Below are positions 1-9,400 of a DNA stretch of 64,000 nt, one piece after another. The DNA is taken from contig DASXUN010000020.1 of the NCBI GenBank assembly GCA_036504815.1, positions 56,618-120,617 on the forward strand. The letters run 5' to 3'. Source of the stretch: Gemmatimonadaceae bacterium (GTDB lineage: Bacteria; Gemmatimonadota; Gemmatimonadetes; Gemmatimonadales; Gemmatimonadaceae). The translations under genes were made by a program, and so were the position numbers. The first letter of the stretch is position 1, and every line of letters starts with the position of its first letter. The notes beneath the pieces were generated by a model. That model was given only the letters and a program-made list of their open reading frames with translations, did no database searches and was not told where the DNA came from.

Positions 1-1558
1 TCGGCGTCACCGTCTCCAGCCACCCGCCCGCCGGCCGGAAATGCGTGTACCGCGGGTGGATGCTCAGATGCGTTTGTCCGACGCGCCGCAGGAAGCCGCT
101 CTCGGTGCGAAAGTCGGGGTGGAGGCCCGTGAGACTGGTGGTCCACCCGAAGGCGCGCCCGTTGCGTGACGTCCGCAGGTCCCACAACGGCGCGCTGACC
201 GTGCGCCCGTCGCGCTCGGTGCGCGAGCCGGCCGCCTGCAGGCTCGCCGAGTAGATGCGTCCGCGCACCACGTTCACGTCGACGTCGAGCACCCGATTGC
301 TGTTGCCGCCGTCCACGCGGTCGGTGTACAGCACGCCGGCGCGCCCCTGCGCGCCGAGGTCGCGCGTGAGGCGCAGGATGTTGAACAGCGGCCGGTCACG
401 CCCCGTGGTGCTCGCGGCGCGATCGTCCAACGCGGACAGGTAGCCGAGGTTGGTCGCGCCGACCTTGCCAGTGAGCTTCATCGCCGCCACGGGCTGCACC
501 ACCCGGCGCGTGTAGACGAGACCGTTGGGCGCACGCAGCTGCTCGATGCCATCCAGGAAGAAGGGACGCTTCTCCGGATAGGAGAGGGCTTGTCGGGGAT
601 CGTACACAAACTGCCCCTCGTCGGCCTCGACCTGCGAAAAATCGGGGTTCACGGCGCCGTTGAGGGTGAGGTTGTTGGTGATTCCCCACCTAACGTTGGC
701 GCCGACGTCGGGATCGTTGCCGCGATACGTCCAGCGGCCGTCGGCGTCACTCGGCCGGCCATTCACGCGATCGGTGACTTCCGGGGTCAGGTCGAGCACG
801 AGCCCGCGGCGCATGCCAGTCAGTCCCGTCAGCCGTCCCGACTGCGCGAGGAACGAGGCGCCGGCCCGCTGCGCCGGCGCCCAGCTGTCCTCGGAGCCGG
901 CGTGCTGCACCACCCGCGTCACATTCAGCCCCCACGCCTGCGAGGCGGCCGACTGGTAGCGCAGGGACTTGAATGGCACCCGCACCTCGACCTCGTAGCC
1001 CCACGACGTCAGTCGCCCCTTCGACTGAAAGACGAAGTCGGGGCTGAAGTCCACGCTCTCGCGCGATTGCACGCGATTCATGAAGCTGCTGGTCGCGAGC
1101 TGCCCCGCCTCCTTCAGCACCCCGTCGGCCTGGACGCCAAGCGGATTGACCATCAGGACGGTGGCCTGCCGTCCATCATTGAACGTGCCGATCAGCAGCT
1201 GCACATAGTCGTCGCTGTCGATGCGGTCGCGCTCGGCGAGCGTGGCGCGCACCTCGCCGTGCGCCTCGAAGGCGCGGATGCCGAAGTGCATGGCGGTCGG
1301 CGAATACCAGACGAGCACCTCGGTGCTGTCCAGCGCCGCGATGCCGTCCTTCGGCGAGAACTGCGAGAAGCCGGTGAGCCGCGCCGCGCGCGACCAGGCG
1401 GGCTCGTCGAGCACGCCATCCACCGTGATGGTCGCCTCGATGCGCGGCGGCGCCACCGCGACCTCGCCCCGCCGGCCGTGGTGGACCAGCGTCGAGTCGG
1501 CCGGCGGCAGCTGCAGCGCGGTCAACGAGGCAAGGACGGCAAGGATCGTCGGCAGCAT
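1..1558 (-). CDS. DUF5916 family outer-membrane-associated protein, C-terminus cut by window edge
   Basis: The minus strand is open from an ATG at 1558 through the window edge, giving 519 codons with no stop. Residues 1-16 look like a signal peptide. A CBM9-like N-terminal domain begins with DGVLDEPAW near residues 47-55, and the family hallmark NPDFSQVEADE lies near residue 300, followed by PEKRPFFLDG near 325. These motifs are typical of DUF5916 proteins, which pair a carbohydrate-binding-like domain with a predicted beta-barrel; members are usually some 700-900 residues, so roughly the last third is missing. Function is unknown; an outer-membrane role is inferred from the family. It is divergent from the potassium channel gene, with 71 bases between the two starts. 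Confidence 0.85.
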   Translation of the reverse strand, partial: MLPTILAVLASLTALQLPPADSTLVHHGRRGEVAVAPPRIEATITVDGVLDEPAWSRAARLTGFSQFSPKDGIAALDSTEVLVWYSPTAMHFGIRAFEAHGEVRATLAERDRIDSDDYVQLLIGTFNDGRQATVLMVNPLGVQADGVLKEAGQLATSSFMNRVQSRESVDFSPDFVFQSKGRLTSWGYEVEVRVPFKSLRYQSAASQAWGLNVTRVVQHAGSEDSWAPAQRAGASFLAQSGRLTGLTGMRRGLVLDLTPEVTDRVNGRPSDADGRWTYRGNDPDVGANVRWGITNNLTLNGAVNPDFSQVEADEGQFVYDPRQALSYPEKRPFFLDGIEQLRAPNGLVYTRRVVQPVAAMKLTGKVGATNLGYLSALDDRAASTTGRDRPLFNILRLTRDLGAQGRAGVLYTDRVDGGNSNRVLDVDVNVVRGRIYSASLQAAGSRTERDGRTVSAPLWDLRTSRNGRAFGWTTSLTGLHPDFRTESGFLRRVGQTHLSIHPRYTHFRPAGGWLETVTP

Positions 1559-1607
1559 GATGGGGGAGTGCGGGGGGACTGCACCCTTACGCAAGCGGCG
1601 CGCGAGA

Positions 1608-1625
1608 TGCTGACATAAGTTAGCA
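1608..1625 (+). promoter_or_regulatory. Dyad overlapping a possible -10 box before the Kir gene
   Basis: TGCTGAC and GTTAGCA form an 18-base dyad with one mismatch around ATAA. It overlaps TAAGTT (1616-1621), which sits eight bases before the ATG at 1630 and could be a -10 box for a leaderless transcript. The gap also serves the divergent DUF5916 gene. No convincing -35 box is seen. Confidence 0.3.
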
Positions 1626-1629
1626 CCTC

Positions 1630-2598
1630 ATGGAGACCATGAACTTCGCCGCGATCCCGACGCCCAAGGGGCCGGAGGAACAGGGCGACCTCGGCTTTGG
1701 CGCCGTCGTCTCGACCGCGAGCCGGAAACGCCTGCTGAACCAGGACGGCAGCTTCAACGTGCGGCGCGTGGGCTTGCCGTGGACGGAGGTGGTCAGTCTC
1801 TACCACAGCGCCCTGACGCTGACCTGGCCCGCCTTCTTTGGCTGGGTGGTGCTGATCTACCTCGGCATCAACCTCGTCTTCGCGGTGCTGTACCTGCTGT
1901 GCGGCAGCAGCGCCATCGTCGGACCCGACATCGCCTCGATGGGCGGGGCCTTCGGGCGCGCCTTCTTCTTCTCGGTGGAGACCTTCGCCACCATCGGGTA
2001 CGGCAACATCAGCCCGCACGGGCTGGCGCCGCACCTGGTCATGACCGTCGAGGCGCTCGTCGGCGTGCTGGCCCAGGCGCTGATCACCGGCCTCTTCTTC
2101 GCCCGTTTCGCCCGCCCGACCGCGCAGATCACGTTCAGCCGGCACGCGGTCATCGCGCCGTTCCGCGACGGCAAGGCGCTGATGATCCGCATGGCGAACC
2201 GTCGCAAGAACGAGCTCATCGAGCTCAAGGCCTCGCTTTCCTTCTCGTTCCTGGACAGCTCGAGTGGCGTGGCCATGCGCCGCTATCGTCCGCTCACGCT
2301 GGACCGCGGCGAAGTCACCTTCTTCCCGCTCGCGTGGACCATCGTGCACCCCATCACCCCCGCGAGTCCGCTCTGGGGCCTCGACGCGGCGGCGCTGCAG
2401 GAGAAGGACGCGGAGATCCTGCTTCTCCTCTCGGGGACGGACGACACGTTCGCGACGACGGTGCACGCCCGCACCTCGTACAAGCCCCACGAGCTGCGCT
2501 GGGACGCGAAGTTCACGAACATCTTCAACCCGCCCGACGCGGCGGGCGTGATGTCGCTCGACATCAGCCGCCTCGACGAGGTGCAGCCCGTCGCCTGA
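1630..2598 (+). CDS. Inward-rectifier potassium channel (KirBac-type)
   Basis: This 322-residue protein has the Kir layout. TM1 spans about residues 67-91, a pore helix leads into the selectivity filter TIGYGN at 121-126, TM2 spans about 133-157, and a beta-rich cytoplasmic domain of about 160 residues follows. The filter is intact, so it should conduct K+ as an inner-membrane tetramer. Length matches KirBac1.1 (about 333). The first ATG at 1630 is used although no Shine-Dalgarno precedes it; a second in-frame ATG lies at 1639. The gene ends against a strong hairpin shared with the convergent SET gene. What gates the channel cannot be read from the sequence. Confidence 0.93.
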   Translation: METMNFAAIPTPKGPEEQGDLGFGAVVSTASRKRLLNQDGSFNVRRVGLPWTEVVSLYHSALTLTWPAFFGWVVLIYLGINLVFAVLYLLCGSSAIVGPDIASMGGAFGRAFFFSVETFATIGYGNISPHGLAPHLVMTVEALVGVLAQALITGLFFARFARPTAQITFSRHAVIAPFRDGKALMIRMANRRKNELIELKASLSFSFLDSSSGVAMRRYRPLTLDRGEVTFFPLAWTIVHPITPASPLWGLDAAALQEKDAEILLLLSGTDDTFATTVHARTSYKPHELRWDAKFTNIFNPPDAAGVMSLDISRLDEVQPVA

Positions 2599-2621
2599 GG
2601 CGCCTCGCCCGTTGAGGCACG

Positions 2622-2649
2622 GCGGGGGAGGCCGGCTGGCCTCCCCCGC
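2622..2649. terminator. Bidirectional hairpin terminator
   Basis: A perfect 12-bp GC stem (2622-2633 with 2638-2649) with a GGCT loop lies between the convergent Kir and SET genes. There is no long T run, but position and strength suit termination of both transcripts. Confidence 0.75.
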
Positions 2650-2655
2650 GCCACA

Positions 2656-3183
2656 TCACCCGTCGGCGTGCTTGTCGGTGTGCCGCGCCGCCACGTGGTG
2701 TGGCTTGCGGCGCTTGGGCTTGCGGGCGGCGAGGATCGTTCCGCGGCAATGCTTCGTCCCGCAGAAACAGGCGTAGCGCGCCTCGTCCGCCGCCGTCTCG
2801 GTGCCGTCGCGCTCGTAGGCGTAGTCGTAGAAGAGCTCGGCGCCCTTGGAGATGGGACGGATCGCACAGATGAACACCCGGCCGCGCGTGATGACGGCCT
2901 CGCAGTTCGGCGTGCACGAGTGGTTGATGAAACGGGCATCGTTGCCGCCCACCGACGCATCGATCACCGTCTGCCGCGACACCGAGAACAGGAAGGTGTG
3001 GTGCCGTGTCATCGTCGCGTCGTCGTAGCGCGCGTCGGCAACGGCGTGCGAGATGCGCTCCCCCAGATACTCGATGACGCGCTCGCCCTTCTTTATGTCG
3101 CGGGTGGCGAAGGCGCCGCGCCCGGCGATGGCGGAGCGGCGGATCTTGAACGGGACGGCGTCGGGCTGCGAACGAGGCGGCAT
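2656..3183 (-). CDS. SET-domain protein lysine methyltransferase
   Basis: This 175-residue protein is a stand-alone SET domain. NHSCTPNCE at residues 87-95 and ELFYDY at 116-121 are the SET motifs that form the SAM pocket and pseudoknot. A post-SET zinc cluster follows as CFC at 139-141 plus C146. The C-terminal 25 residues are very basic (KPKRRK). The family transfers methyl groups from SAM to lysines in proteins. The bacterial substrate here is unknown; the basic tail could contact nucleic acid or an acidic partner (inference). The start is the ATG at 3183. Confidence 0.88.
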   Translation of the reverse strand: MPPRSQPDAVPFKIRRSAIAGRGAFATRDIKKGERVIEYLGERISHAVADARYDDATMTRHHTFLFSVSRQTVIDASVGGNDARFINHSCTPNCEAVITRGRVFICAIRPISKGAELFYDYAYERDGTETAADEARYACFCGTKHCRGTILAARKPKRRKPHHVAARHTDKHADG

Positions 3184-3284
3184 GGAGTGGGGGCGGAAGG
3201 ATGGTGCAAGCTAATCGCCCGCAAAGACTGGACCAACGAGGGCACAGGCTGGCGTGAGCCGCCGGCTTCGTGCATCGTGCTCCC

Positions 3285-4655
3285 ATGCCTCAATCCAGCG
3301 TGAATCCCGCCACCGGCGACATCCTCGCCGCGATTGCCGACCATACTGACGCCGACGTCGAACGCCTCGTGGCGCGCGCGGCGGCCGCCGCCCGCAACTG
3401 GCGCGCCACCTCGCACGCCGAGCGGTCGGCGATGCTGCGCCGCCTCGCCGACCTGCTCGACGGCGAACGCGAGGCGCTGGCGCGCCTCGCGACGCTCGAG
3501 ATGGGAAAGCCCATCGTCGCCTCGCGCCAGGAAGTGGCCAAGTGCGCCCTCCTCTGCCGCTACTACGCCGACGAGGCGCCGGCGATGCTCGCGCCCGAGC
3601 GCGTGCGCCGCGACGGCGTGGAGGACGGCGCCGTGCACTTCCTCCCGCTTGGCGTGCTGCTCGCCATCATGCCGTGGAATTTCCCCTACTGGCAGGCCAT
3701 CCGCGCCGCGGCGCCCGCGCTCGCCGCCGGCAACGTGGTGATGCTCAAGCACGCGTCGAACGTGCCGCAGTGCGCGCTGGCCATTGAACGGTTGTGTGTG
3801 GCGGCGGGCGCCCGCGACGGCGCCTTCACGACCCTGCTGATCAACGGCGCGCGCGCCGGCGCGTTGATCGACGATCCCCGCATCGCGGCCGTGACGCTCA
3901 CCGGTTCCGAAGCCGCCGGACGCGATGTGGGTGCGCGCGCCGGCCGAGCCGTGAAACCGTGCGTGCTCGAACTCGGCGGGAGCGACCCGTTCGTCGTGCT
4001 GCCCAGTGCCGACCTGGCCGCGGCGGCCGAAACCGCCGCGCGCGCCCGCTGCATCAACAATGGCCAGTCGTGCATCGCGGCCAAGCGCTTCATCGTCCAC
4101 ACCGACATCTTCGACGCGTTCGCCGAACGGTTCGTCGCCGCGATGCGGGCGCTGGCGATGGGCGATCCGCTGCTCGACGGCACCGAGATGGGTCCGCTCG
4201 CCACGGCGTCCATCCGCGCCGAGGTGGTCGATCAGGTGCGACGCACCGTTGCCGCCGGCGCGCGCGTCCTCTGCGGCGGCGAGGTGCCCTCGGGTCAGGG
4301 GCACTTCTACCCGCCCACCGTGCTCGCCGACGTGCCGCTCGACTCCGCCGCGGCGCGCGAGGAAGTGTTCGGCCCGGTCGCGCCGCTCTTCCGGGTCGCC
4401 AGCGCCGATGACGCGCTGGCGCTGGCCAACGACTCGGCCTTCGGGCTGGGCGCGTCGGTCTGGACGCGCGATCCCGCCGAGGCGCGTCGCTTCGCCGCGG
4501 GTATCGAGGCCGGATCGGTCTTCATCAACGCGATGGTGGCCAGCGATCCGCGTTTCCCGTTCGGCGGCGTCAAGGCGAGCGGCGTCGGGCGCGAACTGGC
4601 CCGCGAGGGGTTGCGCGCCTTCGTGAACGTGAAGACGGTGCGCGGCGCGCCCTAG
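3285..4655 (+). CDS. NAD(P)+ aldehyde dehydrogenase, succinate-semialdehyde type
   Basis: The ATG at 3285 gives 456 residues; an in-frame GTG 15 bases upstream is less likely. The aldehyde dehydrogenase signatures are complete: PWNFPYW near 130 (cofactor pocket), the general base in LELGG (Glu229), and the catalytic Cys263 in NNGQSCIA. Length and these motifs resemble the Sad/YneI and GabD group, which oxidises succinate semialdehyde to succinate. Substrate is inferred only from that resemblance. It is convergent with the kinase gene, 13 bases apart, and no partner genes of GABA metabolism are nearby. Confidence 0.88.
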   Translation: MPQSSVNPATGDILAAIADHTDADVERLVARAAAAARNWRATSHAERSAMLRRLADLLDGEREALARLATLEMGKPIVASRQEVAKCALLCRYYADEAPAMLAPERVRRDGVEDGAVHFLPLGVLLAIMPWNFPYWQAIRAAAPALAAGNVVMLKHASNVPQCALAIERLCVAAGARDGAFTTLLINGARAGALIDDPRIAAVTLTGSEAAGRDVGARAGRAVKPCVLELGGSDPFVVLPSADLAAAAETAARARCINNGQSCIAAKRFIVHTDIFDAFAERFVAAMRALAMGDPLLDGTEMGPLATASIRAEVVDQVRRTVAAGARVLCGGEVPSGQGHFYPPTVLADVPLDSAAAREEVFGPVAPLFRVASADDALALANDSAFGLGASVWTRDPAEARRFAAGIEAGSVFINAMVASDPRFPFGGVKASGVGRELAREGLRAFVNVKTVRGAP

Positions 4656-4668
4656 CGCCGCCGCGCGC

Positions 4669-6429
4669 CTACCGCGGCCGCAGGAAGAAGCGCCGCGTCG
4701 CCTTCCACCAGCGCGACCAGCGCGTGGCGCGCCGTTCCTGCCGCGCCAGCTCGCGCGTGAGGGCGCGCCACTCCCTCCGCATTTCCGACGCGTCGCGGAA
4801 GCGGCGCTCGGGCTCGGGCGAGAGCGCCGTCGCCAGCCAATCCGCGAGTTCCCGTGGAAAGGCGCTCAGGTCAACCTTGCCGGCCAGCTGCTGTGCGAGA
4901 ATGGCGCGCGCGTCGCCGCCGCCGAACGGCAGCTTGCCAGTGAGCGCAAAGACCACGATGCCCGCCACCGCGAACAAATCGGCCGCCACGCCCTGCGCCT
5001 CGCCCAGCAGCTGCTCGGGCGCGGCGAAGGCCGGCGTCCCCGACGCGCCCATCTTGTCGTCGCCGAGGGCGTTGGCGATGCCGAAATCCGACAGCCGCCA
5101 CCGGCGGTAGCGATCGATGAGGATGTTCTCGGGCTTGATGTCGCGATGGATGATGCCGTTGGCGTGGGCCTGGCCCAGTCCGTCGAGGATGGCGTCCACC
5201 TGCGGCGCGATCTCCTGCAGCCCGCGCGGTCCCTGGCGTGCCACCAGGTCGGCCACCGAGCCTTCCTCCTGCACTTCCATGATGTACCACGACACATCGC
5301 CCTTCGAGTCCCACGCATAGATGGGCACGATGGCCGGATGCTTGAGCTGCGCCGCCAGCCGCGCCTCGCGGCGGAAGCGCGCGACCGCGTCCTCGTTTCG
5401 CGCGATGTTGGGGTGGAGCATCTTGAGCGCGACTTCGCGCTCGAGCGACAGGTCGCGCACGCGCCACACCGAACCGAACTGGCCCGTGCCGAGCGACGCG
5501 AGCACTTCATAGTCGTCGCCCGTCGCCCAGCGCAGGCGGTCTTCCTCCGACACGGCCCGGTATTCGCCCGACGACTGGTCCACTCCGACGAGCAAGGGCG
5601 TGCCCGTTCCCGAGATGCGCTCGATCTGCCGCAGCAGCGCGGCGAGGTTGAAGAACCGGTCGCCCGGCTCGGGCGCGAGCGAGCGGTCAATCAACTCGGC
5701 CACGCTGGCCGGCACGTCGGGACGCACGAAGCGAATCGGCGGCACGCCATCGCGCGGCGGCAGTTCCCCCGTGAGAATCGCGAAGCAGACCGCGCCCAGC
5801 TGCCACTGGTCGCTGGCCGGCGTCGGGCGCCAAGGCCCGCTGGCGAGTTCCTGCGGCAGCGGGACCCAGCGGGCATCAGGGCGCAGGCCGGCCGGCGTCT
5901 CCTCGGGAGTCACGGCCCACTGCCAACCCAGCAGGTAGAGCCGCCCCGCCGGCGTCGTGTAGATATTGTCGGGCGACACGGCCCCGTGCGGCGTGCCCGA
6001 GTCGTGCAGGTACGCGAGCGCCGAGCCCACGCCGCGCAGCACGCGCAGCATGTACGGCACCGTCTCCGTGCCAATGCGCCGCAGCCGGGCGCCCACCGTC
6101 TCGCCCGCCACCCAGCGGCGCAGATAGCCCGGACCGCGGCGGCTCTCACGATACCGGCGCCAGAAATGGTATGCCGTCGGGATGTTCGGGTGATTGCGAT
6201 GCGCGAGCTGCCGCGCCTCCGCGAACAGCCAGCTCTCGTGCGCGGGATCGGGCGCCGTCACGAGCGCGAGCGGCCGGTCGAAGGCGTCGATCACCTGCAT
6301 CGCGTGCCGGTACGGCGTGGCCACCCCTTCGTCGCCCCAGCGCCAGCCGGGCGGCAGCTCCCAGCGATCGAGGTGCAGCGGGATGTCCTTGGATCGCTTC
6401 TGCGGCGGCGTGGAGGCGAAGACGTTCAT
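4669..6429 (-). CDS. Ser/Thr protein kinase with an N-terminal pseudokinase domain
   Basis: The 586-residue protein holds two kinase folds in tandem. The first (about 30-270) is degenerate: HGAVSPDN at 148-155 replaces HRDxKxxN, LGW at 167-169 replaces DFG, and no glycine-rich loop is visible. The second (about 305-570) is complete, with GTGQFGSV at 314-321, Lys336, HRD at 428-430, and DFG at 448-450. No transmembrane segment is seen, so it is probably cytosolic. The ATG at 6429 is chosen because the longer reading would overlap the upstream kinase gene; the gap is then 16 bases, which implies cotranscription with the histidine kinase. A regulatory role for the first domain is inference. Confidence 0.88.
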   Translation of the reverse strand: MNVFASTPPQKRSKDIPLHLDRWELPPGWRWGDEGVATPYRHAMQVIDAFDRPLALVTAPDPAHESWLFAEARQLAHRNHPNIPTAYHFWRRYRESRRGPGYLRRWVAGETVGARLRRIGTETVPYMLRVLRGVGSALAYLHDSGTPHGAVSPDNIYTTPAGRLYLLGWQWAVTPEETPAGLRPDARWVPLPQELASGPWRPTPASDQWQLGAVCFAILTGELPPRDGVPPIRFVRPDVPASVAELIDRSLAPEPGDRFFNLAALLRQIERISGTGTPLLVGVDQSSGEYRAVSEEDRLRWATGDDYEVLASLGTGQFGSVWRVRDLSLEREVALKMLHPNIARNEDAVARFRREARLAAQLKHPAIVPIYAWDSKGDVSWYIMEVQEEGSVADLVARQGPRGLQEIAPQVDAILDGLGQAHANGIIHRDIKPENILIDRYRRWRLSDFGIANALGDDKMGASGTPAFAAPEQLLGEAQGVAADLFAVAGIVVFALTGKLPFGGGDARAILAQQLAGKVDLSAFPRELADWLATALSPEPERRFRDASEMRREWRALTRELARQERRATRWSRWWKATRRFFLRPR

Positions 6430-6445
6430 GGCTTCGTGAAATGTG

Positions 6446-9400
6446 TCAGACCGCACTACGCCCGACCAGCCGAATGGTGACGACGGTTCCTTCGCCGGCA
6501 CCGCTGGCCACGTCGATCCCCCCGCCCCACCCTTCGATCAGCCGCCGGCTGATGGCGAGGCCCAGCCCGCTTCCGCTGGTGCGCGTCGAGAAGTGCGGCT
6601 CGAAGATCCGCGGCAGCACATCCGCCGCAATGCCGTGCCCGTCGTCGCGCACCACGATGCGCACGGCACTCTCGCCCTTGCCCAGCGAGACGCGCACCTG
6701 GCGCGCCCCCGCGTGACGCGCATTCTCGAGCACATTGAGCAGCGCCTCGCGCAGCTCGGGCTCGCGCGCGAACGCCATGACCGAGCTGGCTGCCCCGTCC
6801 ATGTGCCATTCGACGCCGCCAACGCCGAGCTGTTCCAGTCGCACCACATCGGCCACGATGGCGGCCACGTCCACGGCATCCGGCGGCGCCTGCTCTTCGG
6901 GAAGCATCCCGTAGCGGCTGAACGCACGGGCGATCTCATCGAGCCGGTCGATCTCGGCGAGTATCCGCTCGACGTTGTCGTCGAGCACTTCGTCAAAATC
7001 CACCCGCGCGTCGCGCCGTGCGCGCCGCAGATGCTGCATGCCGAGCCGCATCGGCGTCAGCGGGTTCTTGATCTCGTGCGCCACCTGGCGCGCCATCTCG
7101 CCCCAGGCGAGGACGCGCTGCGCGCGCGCCAGTTCGCTGAGGTCGTCGAGCGTGATCACCGCGCCGCGCGCGCCGCGCAGCAGGCGCGTCAGGCGCACGT
7201 GCAGCTGCACGCCGCCGTGGCGTTCGATGTCGAATTCCTCCTGCTCCGCGACGCCGGAGAGGAACCGATGCAGGCGCTCGGCAAGCGGCGTTTCGAGCAC
7301 GTCGCTCGCGACCACGCCCGGCATCGCCCCCGCGTGCAGCAGCGCCACCGCGCGCGGATTGATGAGCGAGATGCGCCCCTCCGCATCCACCGCCACGACA
7401 CCGCTCGCGACGTCACGCAGCACCGCGGCCAGCCGGCGCTCCGCCGCCTCGAGCGCATCGCGGCTCGCGCCGAGGTCCGCCGCCATCTGGCGGAAGGCAT
7501 CGAAGACCGGCTCGAACTCGACCGGCGGCCGCCCCCCGGGGAGCGGCTCGCGCACGCCGCCGGCCACGGCCAGCGCGCCGCGGCGCAGCATGTCGATGGG
7601 CCTCGCGAAGGTGCGCGCCGCCAGCCCGCTCAGCCAGAAGGCGGCGAGCGCGCCCAGCGCGGTCACCACCAGCACGAGCACGGTGACATCGCGGCGGCGG
7701 CGGTCGAGCGCCAGTTCGTCGCTGCGCGCGGGCGCCGACAGCACCAGCCGCACACCGCTGGAATCGATGGCGGCGCGATAGCCGAAGCGCACCGCGCTCC
7801 CCCCGACCTGCTCGTCCATGCCGGCGAGCAGGTCGTCGTTGTCTCCCAGCGCGCGCACCACGGCCGGCGGGAGCAGGCGTCCCACCGGGGCGAGCGCGTC
7901 GTACAGCGGGTCGCTCGTCCCGAGCATCAAGCCGTCGGCGTACAGCAACAGCGGCGTGTCGAAGCGCGCGGCCGCTTCGCTCAGCTGCACGCTGTCCGAG
8001 GCCGCGGCCACGCCGCGCAGCGTCTCGCGCACCAGCAGGTCGCGACTCTGCCGGTCATCCGTCTGCAGGCGGCGGTAGCTCCACGCCGCAAACCCGCCCG
8101 CCGGCAGCACGAAGAACGCGAACAGCGCCAGCGAGAGACGCAGCCGGTAGCTCCGCGGCCAGCCGCGCGCCCAGAGGCGCAGCCAGCGCAACCCGGTTCC
8201 CTCCGACGCAAAGAGCAGGCTCCAGATGCAGAGCACGAACAGGAGATCCACCATCACCAGGAGCGCGCCACGCGGCGCCAGCACCTCGATGCCGCGCAGA
8301 TCCACCCGTGCATGCACGCGCTCCGCGCCGGCGTCGCCGACGGGAACCACCCAGTCGCCGTGCAGCTCGTCGCCGCGACGCGACCATCGCTCCGCGCCGG
8401 CGTGCAGTTCGTGGGCGTCGGCGCGCTGCAGCGTGTACGGCGGCTCCACGTTGGGCGCCTGCCCCAGGCCAATCAATCCGATGAACGGATCGGCCGGCAC
8501 GAGCTTGGTCCGCGGCGAGATGACCACGGTCGTGACCGCGCCGCCCGCGTGCGGGACGGCGAGCACGAGCTGCGAGACCGGCGCGGCCGTCGTCTGTCGC
8601 AGCACCGGCTGCCGCAACCGGCGCGCCTCCGACGCGAAGGTCTCGAGTCCCGAGGTCAGCCCGGCGGCCATCGCCACGCGCAGATCGGCCATCGGGCGAC
8701 CCAGCGAATCCCACGACGTCAGCTCCGCCGGGAAGCCGGCGGCGCCAAGCTCGGTGGCCGCGTAGCGCGCGAGCAGTCCGGGACGGCTGGGCGTCGGCGC
8801 TTCCTGCATCAGTTCCACCGCCAGTCGCTGCAGCAGCGCCGCGGCATCGGGATCTGCGGTCCCCAGCCCCGCCACGTCGCGCTCGGCCAGCTGCACGCGC
8901 TCGCGCACCGCCGACGACCAGACCAGTGTCGTCGCGCCGCACGCCGCCACGAAGGCCGTGCGAAGCACCGCGCGTCGCGCGCGGCGCGCCGTCGCCAGCG
9001 CGGCAATGGCGGCGATCCACAGCACGGGGTACCAACCGGGAAGGCGCGCCGGCGCTTCGAGCAGCACCGGCGCGATCAGCGCCGACAAGCCGGCAATGGC
9101 GGGCGCGAGCCACCCCGGCAGGCCGCGTCGGCCGCCGACCACCGACTGTCCGGCCGTCACGCCGAGCAGCAGCACGGCAAAGGCCGCGAGGAAGACCGAG
9201 ATCTCCCACGCGAGCCACAGCTCCGTGGACATCCCGCTCGTCGGCACGCGAATGCCGCGCGACACGTCGCGCAGGAAGAACGGGCCGATCGCCGCGACGA
9301 TCACGAGCACGGCGCTCCACGTCCAGCGCATCCGCGCGTTCACCCGGCTCCGCTGCGCGGCGAACAGCCCCATCAGCGCCAGCGCGCTGACCATCGCCAG

